Source of the DNA: an uncultured Anaerolineae bacterium
GTDB taxonomy: Bacteria; Chloroflexota; Anaerolineae; Aggregatilineales; Phototrophicaceae
Assembly: GCA_934216615.1 (NCBI GenBank)
Contig: CAKQCB010000001.1
Location: 1 to 64,000 of the forward strand
DNA length: 64,000 bases
Direction: 5' to 3'
In this document: one piece after another, positions 7,583 to 15,500 of the stretch
Numbering within the stretch: the first letter of the stretch is position 1
How the letters are laid out: every line of letters starts with the position of its first letter
Translations under genes and position numbers: made by a program
The notes under the pieces: model-generated
What the model was told of the DNA's origin: nothing
Seen by the model: the letters and a program-made list of their open reading frames with translations, nothing else
Databases searched by the model: none

Positions 7583-10053
7583 TGCCGTACTGGATTACCG
7601 ATACTTTAGCCGCTACCCCTGCGTATGCGGTATTACATTTTTTAGTGGGCATTCCTTGGGCGTTGTTATGTCTGCCTCGCTCTGAGTGGCGACGACATCC
7701 TCAAACTCTCGCCATCGCGATATTTCTGGGGCCGGCGCTCGTCACCGCATGGATGTTCATCCTCGGGTTGACGGGGGGCATACAAGCCGAACAAGGTCTG
7801 AATGGCCATTACCTGACCGCGACCAACATCACGCATGGGGTGATTGGCTTGATCGTCGTTGGTATTTTAGGCGTATTATGGCGCTGGCGACGACCCCAAC
7901 ACGAAAATGTTTCTCTGCCAAAAGTGCCACTCACCCGTATTGAGATCATCATCTTGATGCTGGTTCTGGCCGCGCTCATCGTGCGTTGGGTGTTGATCGC
8001 CTATTGGCCTTTCACCGCTTATGATGCGTTATGGGTATACGGCTATGAAGGCCGTCTCTACACCGAACTCGGTTATATCCCCAATTCCATCGGCTATTAC
8101 CCGCAGTATCTACCGCTTCAATACACCTATGGACAAGTTTTATTCGGCGAGATCAACGATCATATCGCGCGTGCAGGTTTAATCTTCCAGCACATCGGCG
8201 CCTTATTAGCGGGCTATGTCCTCGGGGATCGCTTGTTTGGTCGGCGTGTCGGTTTGATTGCGATGGCTATTTGGGCGTTGTACCCGCATGTTGGCGAATG
8301 GTCGCGCGCAGGTGATCTTGAAATGCTCGTCGCGGGTTTATTCACGCTGTCCGTCGCGTTTTTCCTCAGCGGATGGTTGGGACATCCTCACGCCAGACGA
8401 TGGGCTGTTTTGAGCGGGATCATCTTTGGCATTGGCATGTGGACAAAACCGACGATGGGCGCTTTTGTGTGGGGCGTGGCGCTCTTGGCAGGTTTTGAGC
8501 TTTTACGCACACGGTTTAATGTGCGTGAAGCGTGGAAACGCCTTGAACTGATCCTGATCGTAGGGGTGTGCTGTATCCCTTTAGGCGCAGTATGGTATCT
8601 ACGTAATATCTTGCTGGGGCTGGATGCGTTGGTTTTACCCCCCGGTTATTGGCAAACGCTCGCCGAACAAAGTGGGGTTGAGTTTGGTTGGGTCATCCTC
8701 GCAGCTATCGCTTTATTGCTTTGGGCGTGGCTATTTTTCCAACCTTCTCAGCGTGTTAAGCTGGCATTATTGGGTGGGGTGGGGTTACTTTTATTAGGCA
8801 CTGTCCCGACAATTTTGATGCCTGCTCGTCTTGGTTTGATCGAATGGGGTTTGATCCTCGTTGGGCTTTTCAGCTTGGGATGGGGTTTATTTCAACTGTA
8901 TCGTCAACGGGTGGAGATTCAACAACCGTTACGGGTATTTATGTGGGTCGGTCTGCTGGGCTTGCCCTATTTCATCACATGGTTTTTCTCGTACAGCTAT
9001 CATTACCGCCTGTCCTTTGCCATCGTCCCTTTGCTGATTCTGCCCACCGCCTATGTCGTGACACAAGTCATCCAATTTGTGACGGTGACACGCCCTGCAC
9101 CCGTATGGGCGCGTGGGGCACTCGTCTTGGGCATCACGGCATTGAGTATTCCGGGCATCATTTCTGCAATTTACGATCCTTTCATGGGGTGGGATTATGT
9201 CTGGAATAATTCCATGCCGAACGACGACGCGCGTTATCGTTCGGGGAATGCCGCGCTGATGAATGTGGTCGATGGGTTAGTGACGTATCAACAAGAGAAC
9301 CCGCAACAACCTTTGCATGTGATCGCGCCTAGCGTAGACCGTTTACCCTTTTTCTTCCCGACAGAAACCATTCAAGTGGATGATGTCGTGACCGAAATCA
9401 ACGACTTGGATGATGCGCAGTATTTTGTTTTTGGCGCGCCCGAAACCATCGGCATGTATGCTTCAATTCCAGCGCATCAAAACCCTGCGTTTGGCGCGCT
9501 CGGCCGTACAGATTTATCACGGCGTGCATGGGGGTTGGATGACGGCATCTTCCGTTACGAAATTTACGAGCTGAATACACAAAATCGGTTTATACGCCCT
9601 GAAATGAACGGGATTTCTACAGACGATATTCTCATGGGTGACTTTGCCCGCTACATCGGCTATGACATCGGCGGGTTAGAGCTTTGGCCTGGCCGTCGGG
9701 TGATCTTTCATCTTTATTTTGAAGTCTTGGCCCCTGCTGCTGATGACTACATGATCTTCGTTCACTTACTGGATGCAAACGGAAACCTGATCGCCAATTG
9801 GGATGGCCCTGTGGGGGAAAGCGTCTTAGGCTATTACTCGACGCTCCATTGGCAGGCGGGTGAATACATCAACTTTGAGCGAGTTTTGCAACTGCCGGAT
9901 GGGGTTGCGCCCGTGGGCGAAGGCTATGAGCTGGTCGCGGGCTTCTACCGTCTGAGCGATAACATGCGTGTTGCGGTGCAAACCAACGGCGTTGTTACGG
10001 GGGACAGTTTCTTAGTTGATGACCGCATCGGAATTTTGCCTCAACAACCTTAA
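7582..10053 (+). CDS. GT-C fold membrane glycosyltransferase (GT39/ArnT-like) with C-terminal beta-domain
   Basis: The protein has 823 residues from ATG 7582, which overlaps the preceding stop. Residues ~1-520 hold roughly a dozen hydrophobic segments. The first large extracytoplasmic loop (YWPFTAYDALWVYGYEGRLY, ~residues 145-165) carries the acidic residues expected of polyprenyl-phosphate-sugar dependent GT-C enzymes. After the last membrane segment, residues ~545-823 form a soluble region ending in a beta-sandwich-like domain (FARYIGYDIGGLELWPG, FVHLLDANGNLIANWDGPVG), a domain often attached to such enzymes. It probably mannosylates or glycosylates lipids or exported proteins; donor and acceptor are unknown. 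Coupling to the propeller protein suggests a shared envelope role. Confidence 0.75.
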   Translation: MPYWITDTLAATPAYAVLHFLVGIPWALLCLPRSEWRRHPQTLAIAIFLGPALVTAWMFILGLTGGIQAEQGLNGHYLTATNITHGVIGLIVVGILGVLWRWRRPQHENVSLPKVPLTRIEIIILMLVLAALIVRWVLIAYWPFTAYDALWVYGYEGRLYTELGYIPNSIGYYPQYLPLQYTYGQVLFGEINDHIARAGLIFQHIGALLAGYVLGDRLFGRRVGLIAMAIWALYPHVGEWSRAGDLEMLVAGLFTLSVAFFLSGWLGHPHARRWAVLSGIIFGIGMWTKPTMGAFVWGVALLAGFELLRTRFNVREAWKRLELILIVGVCCIPLGAVWYLRNILLGLDALVLPPGYWQTLAEQSGVEFGWVILAAIALLLWAWLFFQPSQRVKLALLGGVGLLLLGTVPTILMPARLGLIEWGLILVGLFSLGWGLFQLYRQRVEIQQPLRVFMWVGLLGLPYFITWFFSYSYHYRLSFAIVPLLILPTAYVVTQVIQFVTVTRPAPVWARGALVLGITALSIPGIISAIYDPFMGWDYVWNNSMPNDDARYRSGNAALMNVVDGLVTYQQENPQQPLHVIAPSVDRLPFFFPTETIQVDDVVTEINDLDDAQYFVFGAPETIGMYASIPAHQNPAFGALGRTDLSRRAWGLDDGIFRYEIYELNTQNRFIRPEMNGISTDDILMGDFARYIGYDIGGLELWPGRRVIFHLYFEVLAPAADDYMIFVHLLDANGNLIANWDGPVGESVLGYYSTLHWQAGEYINFERVLQLPDGVAPVGEGYELVAGFYRLSDNMRVAVQTNGVVTGDSFLVDDRIGILPQQP

Positions 10054-10061
10054 GTCATCCG

Positions 10062-10101
10062 ATACCCTATTCTAAGTCTGAGCGAGAATAGGGTATTTTT
10101 A
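10062..10101 (+). terminator. Rho-independent terminator after the GT39-like gene
   Basis: A perfect 12-bp stem (ATACCCTATTCT with AGAATAGGGTAT) and an 11-base loop are followed by a short T run. It separates the glycosyltransferase from the metal transporter operon. Confidence 0.85.
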
Positions 10102-10108
10102 TATCCAA

Positions 10109-10128
10109 TTTTTAGATTGGTCTAAAAA
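10109..10128. promoter_or_regulatory. Perfect inverted repeat, candidate metalloregulator operator
   Basis: TTTTTAGA-ttgg-TCTAAAAA is a perfect 8-bp dyad 72 bases before the start of the metal-binding protein gene. Its position just upstream of a possible -35 element (TTGTCA at 10133) suits a repressor or activator of the DtxR/MntR or Fur/Zur type; which one is inference. Confidence 0.5.
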
Positions 10129-10132
10129 ATAG

Positions 10133-10162
10133 TTGTCATGAGTTTAAAAATGTGTTTACATT
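10133..10162 (+). promoter_or_regulatory. Possible sigma70-type promoter of the metal ABC operon
   Basis: TTGTCA at 10133-10138 and TACATT at 10157-10162 are spaced by 18 bases, in the only sizable gap before the operon. The -10 is a 4 of 6 match, so this is a weak call. Confidence 0.3.
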
Positions 10163-10199
10163 AAGGCTATTCACTGTTCGGTAATCGCTTAGGTGCAAG

Positions 10200-11144
10200 A
10201 TGATCTGGAAATGTTTCACCCTATCGCTCTGGCTTCTATTAGGTTTACCCCTTTCAAGCCACGCACAATCCAATGGTTGTGACGAACCGCGTCTGAACGT
10301 GGTCGCTACCGTTGGCATGATCGCTGACGTCGCAGGCCATATCGGCGGGGATTGTGTCACCCTCATCACCATGATGGGGCCGGGGGTTGACCCTCACGTG
10401 TACAGCGCGACCCTGCGCGATGTCGAAAACCTGTTTGAAGCTGACCTCATTTTATATGGCGGGCTTCATCTTGAGGCGCGTTTGATCGACGTCTTTGAGC
10501 AGATTCATGAATCGCTCGGGACGACGGTCATTCCGGTGAGCGAATCCATCGCCGAAACTTCGGTTCTGCATGTGGAAGATTCCAATGCGACAGACCCGCA
10601 CATTTGGATGGATGTCTCGTTGTGGATGGATGCGGCGCGCGCGATTCGGGATGGGTTTGTGACCGCGCTTCCTGAAAATGCGTCTTATATCACCGCCAAC
10701 GCAGAAGCGTATTTGGCGCAAATGGAAGCGCTCGATGTGTATGTGATGGAACAAATTCAGCGCATCCCCGAAACCCAACGGATTCTCATCACCGCGCACG
10801 ATGCCTTTCAGTATTACAGCCGGCGCTATGCCGTCGATGTGTATGCACCGCAGGGCATCTCTACCCAAGCGGAAGTCGGGGTGCAAGATGTACGCGAAAC
10901 GATTGATTTGATTCTTTCCCGCCAAATCCCCGCGATTTTTGTCGAAACCAGCGTTTCCCCCGCGGTGGTAGAAGCGATCCAAGCGGGCGCACAAGCGCGA
11001 GGTTGGGATTTGCAGATTGGCGGTCAACTGTATTCGGATGCGATGGGTACCGCTGGAACGTTGGGGGGCACTTATCTAGGCATGATCCAGAGCAATACCG
11101 ACACGATAGTTTCGAGTTTGTTGGGCGAAAACGAGACGGAATAG
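10200..11144 (+). CDS. Metal ABC transporter substrate-binding protein (TroA/MntA type, Mn/Zn)
   Basis: The 314-residue cluster A-I solute-binding protein has a signal peptide ending near SSHAQS and no lipobox cysteine at the usual place. The four metal ligands of the TroA family are visible: His66 in DPHVYS, His134 in DPHIWMD, His200 in TAHDAF and Asp280 in YSDAMG. The motif APQGIST..EVG is also typical. No His-rich loop of the ZnuA type is present and the last ligand is Asp, which favours Mn2+ (or Mn/Zn) over strict Zn2+. The start ATG follows AGGTG. It is the first gene of a four-gene importer operon behind an inverted repeat. Confidence 0.9.
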   Translation: MIWKCFTLSLWLLLGLPLSSHAQSNGCDEPRLNVVATVGMIADVAGHIGGDCVTLITMMGPGVDPHVYSATLRDVENLFEADLILYGGLHLEARLIDVFEQIHESLGTTVIPVSESIAETSVLHVEDSNATDPHIWMDVSLWMDAARAIRDGFVTALPENASYITANAEAYLAQMEALDVYVMEQIQRIPETQRILITAHDAFQYYSRRYAVDVYAPQGISTQAEVGVQDVRETIDLILSRQIPAIFVETSVSPAVVEAIQAGAQARGWDLQIGGQLYSDAMGTAGTLGGTYLGMIQSNTDTIVSSLLGENETE

Positions 11145-11169
11145 GAGCAGGCTCACGCCTGAATAAAAG

Positions 11170-11946
11170 ATGCTGAGTATTGATAACCACGCAAAATACC
11201 CGATTGTTGTTGAAGATTTAACGGTTGCTTACCGTGAAGAACCTGTTTTGTGGGATGTGGATGTATTGGTTCCGCAAAGTGCGCTGATGGCGATTGTCGG
11301 GCCGAACGGGGCAGGGAAATCCACCCTGATCAAAACAGTTTTGAATTTGATCCAACCTTCTGCAGGGCGCGTTTTAATTTATGGCAAACCCTATGCACAA
11401 CAACGCCATTTGGTGGGGTATGTTCCCCAGCGTGGCAGTGTGGATTGGGACTTTCCCACCAACGCGCTCGACGTTGTGATGATGGGGCGGTACGGCCATC
11501 TCGGTTGGTTTCGTCGGCCGAGCGCCAAAGACCGTGAAATTGCGCTGAACTGTCTGGGACAAGTCGGCATGGAAAACTTTAAAGACCGACAAATCAGCCA
11601 GCTTTCTGGCGGGCAACAGCAGCGGGTCTTCCTTGCGCGGGCGTTGGCGCAAGATGCGCAAATTTACTTGATGGATGAACCCTTTCAAGGCGTGGATGCC
11701 ACGACCGAACGCGCGATCATTGATGTGCTCAAGACGCTCCAATCCAACGGCAAAACGGTGATTGTAGTGCATCACGACCTTGAAACTGTCCCTGAATATT
11801 TCGACCATGTGCTGATGTTGAATGTGCGAACGATTGCCACTGGCACGGTGGGTGAAGTTTTCAATGTTCAGAATTTGCAACGTGCGTACGGCGGGCGTTT
11901 AGACCTGTTGACCAGTTCCGGCGCCCTGCTTGGAAAGACTAAATAG
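11170..11946 (+). CDS. Metal ABC transporter ATP-binding protein
   Basis: This 258-residue ABC ATPase energises the Mn/Zn importer. It shows Walker A GPNGAGKSTLIK (~residues 44-55), signature LSGGQQQRVFLARAL, Walker B IYLMDEP and the switch histidine in VVHHDLETV. It lies 25 bases after the binding-protein gene and 12 bases before the first permease gene. The 25-base spacer contains a small CAGGC/GCCTG hairpin, and the AGGAG that overlaps the previous stop is rather distant from this ATG. Confidence 0.92.
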   Translation: MLSIDNHAKYPIVVEDLTVAYREEPVLWDVDVLVPQSALMAIVGPNGAGKSTLIKTVLNLIQPSAGRVLIYGKPYAQQRHLVGYVPQRGSVDWDFPTNALDVVMMGRYGHLGWFRRPSAKDREIALNCLGQVGMENFKDRQISQLSGGQQQRVFLARALAQDAQIYLMDEPFQGVDATTERAIIDVLKTLQSNGKTVIVVHHDLETVPEYFDHVLMLNVRTIATGTVGEVFNVQNLQRAYGGRLDLLTSSGALLGKTK

Positions 11947-11958
11947 GCGAGGGAAATC

Positions 11959-13137
11959 ATGACAATTTTTGAATTGATCCCTCAAATCTTTACTGACTAC
12001 ACCCTAAGAAATGTTGTATTAGGGGCCGTCGTCCTCGGTATCGTGAGCGGGGCTTTGAGCGCGTTCGCGGTCTTGCGCAAACAAAGTTTACTCGGCGACA
12101 CCATGAGCCATGCCGCCTTGCCCGGCATCGTCATCGCGTTTATGTTAACGGGTGAACGCGCCCCTTTGCCTTTGATGATCGGCGCGGCGGTTGCGGGTTG
12201 GGTCGGCACGTTATTTATGCAGTTGGTGACGACACAAACCCGCGTCAAAGAAGACAGCGTTCAAGGTGTCATTTTGGCGGTATTTTTCGGCATCGGCCTT
12301 GCGCTGTTGTCTTGGGTAACGCGCCAACCAGATGCGGGACATGCAGGTTTAAGTCATTTTCTGTTTGGACAGGCCGCCGCGACCGTCGCTGCGGACGTCG
12401 AGGCGATGGTGATCGTCGGCATGATCACATTGGGGTTACTGGCGTTATTCTGGAAAGAATTTAAAGTGGTCAGCTTTGACCCCGCTTATACGGCCAGTTT
12501 GGGTTTCCCTGTGAGCGTGCTCAACATCCTTGTGACGACGTTGATCGTTTTGACGGTGGTGGTTGGTTTGCAAATGGTCGGCGTGGTCTTGATGAGCGCC
12601 ATGATCGTCGCGCCCGGGGTGGCCGCACGCCAGTGGACAAACCGTTTAGGGCGAATGGTGGTGTTATCGGCTTGTTTCGGTGCAATGGCGGGCATCGTCG
12701 GCACGTTGCTGAGCGCGACAGGGGAACAGATGCCCACTGGCCCGCTGATCGTGTTGTCCATCAGCGCGATTGTGTTGTTCTCGCTCTTTTTTGCGCCGGA
12801 ACGCGGTCTGTTGTGGGAATGGTTAGAAAGCCGTCGTAATGCGCGTGAACTTCAAACTACCGCTGTTTTGGAGCGGATGTATCACATGGCGATGAACCAT
12901 GGCGATCCTTATTATCCCCATACTGCTGTTGCCATTGATGCCGCGTTACCCAACCGAAGCGCGCGTTATACGCTGAACTATCTGGCGAAACAGGGGTGGG
13001 TTCAACAAGTAGGTGAGGGTTGGGCGCTTTCTTCGAGCGGGATTCAGCACCTAGAAGAACTGCTACACGACTATCATCTGGATGAAGGTTATTCGCTCTC
13101 GCTTGGGTCGCGTGTGAGTTTTGGAGAGGTGGAATAA
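11959..13137 (+). CDS. Metal ABC permease with C-terminal winged-helix-like domain (first of two)
   Basis: Residues ~1-285 form an ABC-3 family permease with about eight membrane segments (RKQSLLGDTMSHAALPGIV, LQMVGVVLMSAMIVAPGVAA are family motifs). Residues ~295-392 are soluble and look like a winged helix: LERMYHMAMNHGDP, NRSARYTLNYLAKQGWVQQVGEGWALSSSGIQHLEELL. That pattern (helix-turn-helix, then a wing ending in a 'LT..G' turn) resembles DtxR/MntR DNA-binding domains. Such fusions are known in some metal ABC permeases, but their function is not clear; it may sense metal or gate the transporter. The stop overlaps the next start (TAATG). Confidence 0.85.
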   Translation: MTIFELIPQIFTDYTLRNVVLGAVVLGIVSGALSAFAVLRKQSLLGDTMSHAALPGIVIAFMLTGERAPLPLMIGAAVAGWVGTLFMQLVTTQTRVKEDSVQGVILAVFFGIGLALLSWVTRQPDAGHAGLSHFLFGQAAATVAADVEAMVIVGMITLGLLALFWKEFKVVSFDPAYTASLGFPVSVLNILVTTLIVLTVVVGLQMVGVVLMSAMIVAPGVAARQWTNRLGRMVVLSACFGAMAGIVGTLLSATGEQMPTGPLIVLSISAIVLFSLFFAPERGLLWEWLESRRNARELQTTAVLERMYHMAMNHGDPYYPHTAVAIDAALPNRSARYTLNYLAKQGWVQQVGEGWALSSSGIQHLEELLHDYHLDEGYSLSLGSRVSFGEVE

Positions 13138-14243
13138 TGTTACAAGCGCAGATCGAAATTCAATTGGTCGCGGCGCTTGTGGCCGCCGCCTGTGCGATCC
13201 CAGGGGTGTTTTTAGTCTTACGTCGTTCCGCCTTAGTCAGCGACGCTATCAGCCATACGGTGTTATTTGGTATTGTCATTGGCTATCTTCTCATCCGTGA
13301 CACCACCAGCCCACTGTTGATCTTGTTTGCGGCGGCCAGCGGGTTATTGATGGTGACGCTCAGCGAACTGCTTCTGCGCACGCGTCGTGTTCGGGAAGAT
13401 GCGGCGATTGGGGTGGTCTTTCCGGCCTTGTTCAGCATCGCCGTTTTAATCATCACCCAAAATTTACAAGATGTGCATATTGATACTGACACGGTGCTGT
13501 TAGGCCAGTTGGCGTTTGCGCCGTTTAACCGTGTGATGATCTTCGGCGTGTCGCTGCCTATGGGCGTTGTGGTGATGGGGTCTATCTTCCTGCTGAACCT
13601 GATGTTGCTCATCTTGTTTTATAAAGAACTGAAGTTAGCCACGTTTGATGCGGCCTTAGCGGCGGCATTTGGGTTTGCCCCTGCGTTGATTCAATACGGG
13701 TTGATGGCGAGCGTTTCGATTACCGCAGTCGGGGCATTTGATCATGTCGGCGCGATTCTGGTCGTCGCGTTGATGATTGCACCCCCAGCAACCGCCTACT
13801 TGTTAACAAACCGCCTGTCCTTCATGATTTTGTATAGCGTGTTGATCGCCGTTGCGTCCGCCATTTTAGGGTATTGGACAGCGCGCGCGCTCAACATCGA
13901 AGTTGCGGGGACGATGGCGGGTTTTACAGGTGTTTTCTTTTTGTTAGCGTTGGTATTTGCGCCCAGCCAAGGGCTGATCGCGCGTCGTTTAGAACACCTG
14001 CGCCGTCGTGAAACCTTTGCTGTAGATATGTTATTGGTGCATTTGAAACGGCATGAGCACACCGACCGTGAACAGATCGAAAATACGATTTCCCATCTCA
14101 CCAGTGAGCTGAACTGGTCGGCGCAATTGGCCTCAAAAGCGGTGACTAATGCCAAGCAAAAGGGATGGATCACATTGAACGAGCAACTGCTTCGTTTGAC
14201 CGACAGCGGGCGCTCAAAAGCACAAATCATCCTCTCTATTTAG
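13137..14243 (+). CDS. Metal ABC permease with C-terminal winged-helix-like domain (second of two)
   Basis: This 368-residue ABC-3 permease resembles the preceding gene (LRRSALVSDAISHTVLFGIVIGY, HVGAILVVALMIAPPATAYL). After the last membrane segment (~residue 278) comes a soluble tail of about 90 residues (FAVDMLLVHLKRHEHTDREQ, SAQLASKAVTNAKQKGWITL, LLRLTDSGRSKAQIIL) with the same winged-helix look. The two permeases probably form a heterodimeric channel. ATG 13137 overlaps the previous stop by one base, so translation is coupled. Confidence 0.87.
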   Translation: MLQAQIEIQLVAALVAAACAIPGVFLVLRRSALVSDAISHTVLFGIVIGYLLIRDTTSPLLILFAAASGLLMVTLSELLLRTRRVREDAAIGVVFPALFSIAVLIITQNLQDVHIDTDTVLLGQLAFAPFNRVMIFGVSLPMGVVVMGSIFLLNLMLLILFYKELKLATFDAALAAAFGFAPALIQYGLMASVSITAVGAFDHVGAILVVALMIAPPATAYLLTNRLSFMILYSVLIAVASAILGYWTARALNIEVAGTMAGFTGVFFLLALVFAPSQGLIARRLEHLRRRETFAVDMLLVHLKRHEHTDREQIENTISHLTSELNWSAQLASKAVTNAKQKGWITLNEQLLRLTDSGRSKAQIILSI

Positions 14244-14289
14244 GGCATACTGAAGCATCTGTTTTTGACACATCGGTATGAAAGTAGAA

Positions 14290-14326
14290 AGAAGCCTTAA
14301 GTGAATAGTCACTGAGGCTTCTTTTT
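14290..14326 (+). terminator. Rho-independent terminator of the metal ABC operon
   Basis: A long stem (AGAAGCCT...AAGTGA pairing with TCACT...AGGCTTCT, one bulge or mismatch, ATAG loop) ends in five T residues, about 50 bases after the last permease stop. Confidence 0.85.
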
Positions 14327-14361
14327 AGGGTATATTAGGAAAATGATCCGTGTAAAATAAT

Positions 14362-15303
14362 GTGAATTTAAAAAAATTATCAACTCTATTCAGGATTATA
14401 AAAAATCACATGATTGATAAAAGCCCTCAAAATGACACACTGACATTGGACCTGAAGCAAACTGCTCAAGAGACGCATCAGTTAGGTGTTATTTTGGCGC
14501 GCTTGATGCAGGTGATTCAAGAAAATGGCTTCCAAGTTTCAGTAGATATTGTGGGAATAACCCAAAATTTGGAAAAGCGGATTGAAAACTCGGCCAAGCA
14601 AGCCGAACAAGCCTATGATGAAGTGGGGCAGTTGCGCAATTTACTGCGCACGTTTACGCTCATCACCTCCACCTTAGAACTTGACCAAGTGCTTGAAGAA
14701 ATCATGGATACGGTCATCCAATTCACGGGGGCCGAACGCGCCTATTTGATGTTGAAGGATCGTAAGACGGGTGAATTATCCGTTGCCGTTGCGCGGAATT
14801 GGGATCGTGAATCGCTGACTGAAACCGATTCAGGCTTTAGTCGAAGCATCGTCATGCGGGCGTTGAACGAACAGAAAGCGATCCTCGCGACGAACGCCGC
14901 GACTGATGACCGCTTCCTCGATGTGAAAAGTGTGGTGAATAACCAACTGCGCTCGATCATCTGTGTCCCGTTAATTGTTGCGGGGGAAGTGCTAGGCGTC
15001 CTCTATGCAGACAACCGCATCACACAAGATATTTTCCACAAAGAAGAAATTCCATTGCTTTCTGCATTCGGCGCGCAGGCGGCTATCGCCATTGAAAACG
15101 CCCGTCGCTATGGGGAAGTCAAAGCCTCGTTAGATAAAGCGCTCAATGAACTGCAAAGTTTGCAAATTCAAATTGATAAAAATAAACTTGAACTCCAAGT
15201 AAATCAGATCACTGAAACGGATTATTTCCAACGGTTAACGGTCTCCGCAAAGGAAATGCGTCAGCGAGTGAACCGCTCCAATCCAAATGATCCCGTTGAA
15301 TAA
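14362..15303 (+). CDS. GAF-domain sensor protein with flanking helices
   Basis: The cytoplasmic protein has no predicted membrane span. Residues ~25-90 are helical and charged. A GAF domain spans ~95-240 (LRTFTLITSTLELDQVLEEIMDTV, GAERAYLMLKD, RSIVMRALNEQKAIL, IICVPLIVAGEVLGVLYADNR, LLSAFGAQAAIAIENARRY). A C-terminal coiled coil covers ~245-300. GAF domains bind cyclic nucleotides, haem or small ligands, or act as dimer switches; no output domain (kinase, cyclase, HTH) is attached. The start is uncertain: GTG 14362 or ATG 14410, neither with a good ribosome site. It precedes the TIR cassette by an AT-rich 200-base gap, so linkage is only positional. Confidence 0.75.
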   Translation: MNLKKLSTLFRIIKNHMIDKSPQNDTLTLDLKQTAQETHQLGVILARLMQVIQENGFQVSVDIVGITQNLEKRIENSAKQAEQAYDEVGQLRNLLRTFTLITSTLELDQVLEEIMDTVIQFTGAERAYLMLKDRKTGELSVAVARNWDRESLTETDSGFSRSIVMRALNEQKAILATNAATDDRFLDVKSVVNNQLRSIICVPLIVAGEVLGVLYADNRITQDIFHKEEIPLLSAFGAQAAIAIENARRYGEVKASLDKALNELQSLQIQIDKNKLELQVNQITETDYFQRLTVSAKEMRQRVNRSNPNDPVE

Positions 15304-15500
15304 TATCCAGTATTAGAATTCACATATTCTAAATTTATGATTTATGAATTTCATCAAAAATTCATGAATTTATTGTATACCCTTTTGATTTTAACTAAAA
15401 ACAAACTAATATCTAATATATAAGCAAGAATTAATTTCTTTGTGTTATATTTTGGTTAAAATATAGTATACCTTGCTCTCCACAAATATATAGAGGATTA
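15304..15500. other. AT-rich intergenic region before the TIR cassette
   Basis: This 197-base stretch is much more AT-rich than its surroundings, with repeated ATTTATGA/ATTCATGAATTT elements near 15335-15375 and TATAGT/TATACC near 15463-15472 that could serve as a -10. No gene or terminator is evident. It probably holds the promoter of the two TIR genes. Confidence 0.4.

Noticed and set aside
10452..11027. A 191-residue minus-strand frame opposite the metal-binding protein
   Set aside because: All four metal ligands and the signal peptide are on the plus strand; the minus frame shows no family pattern.
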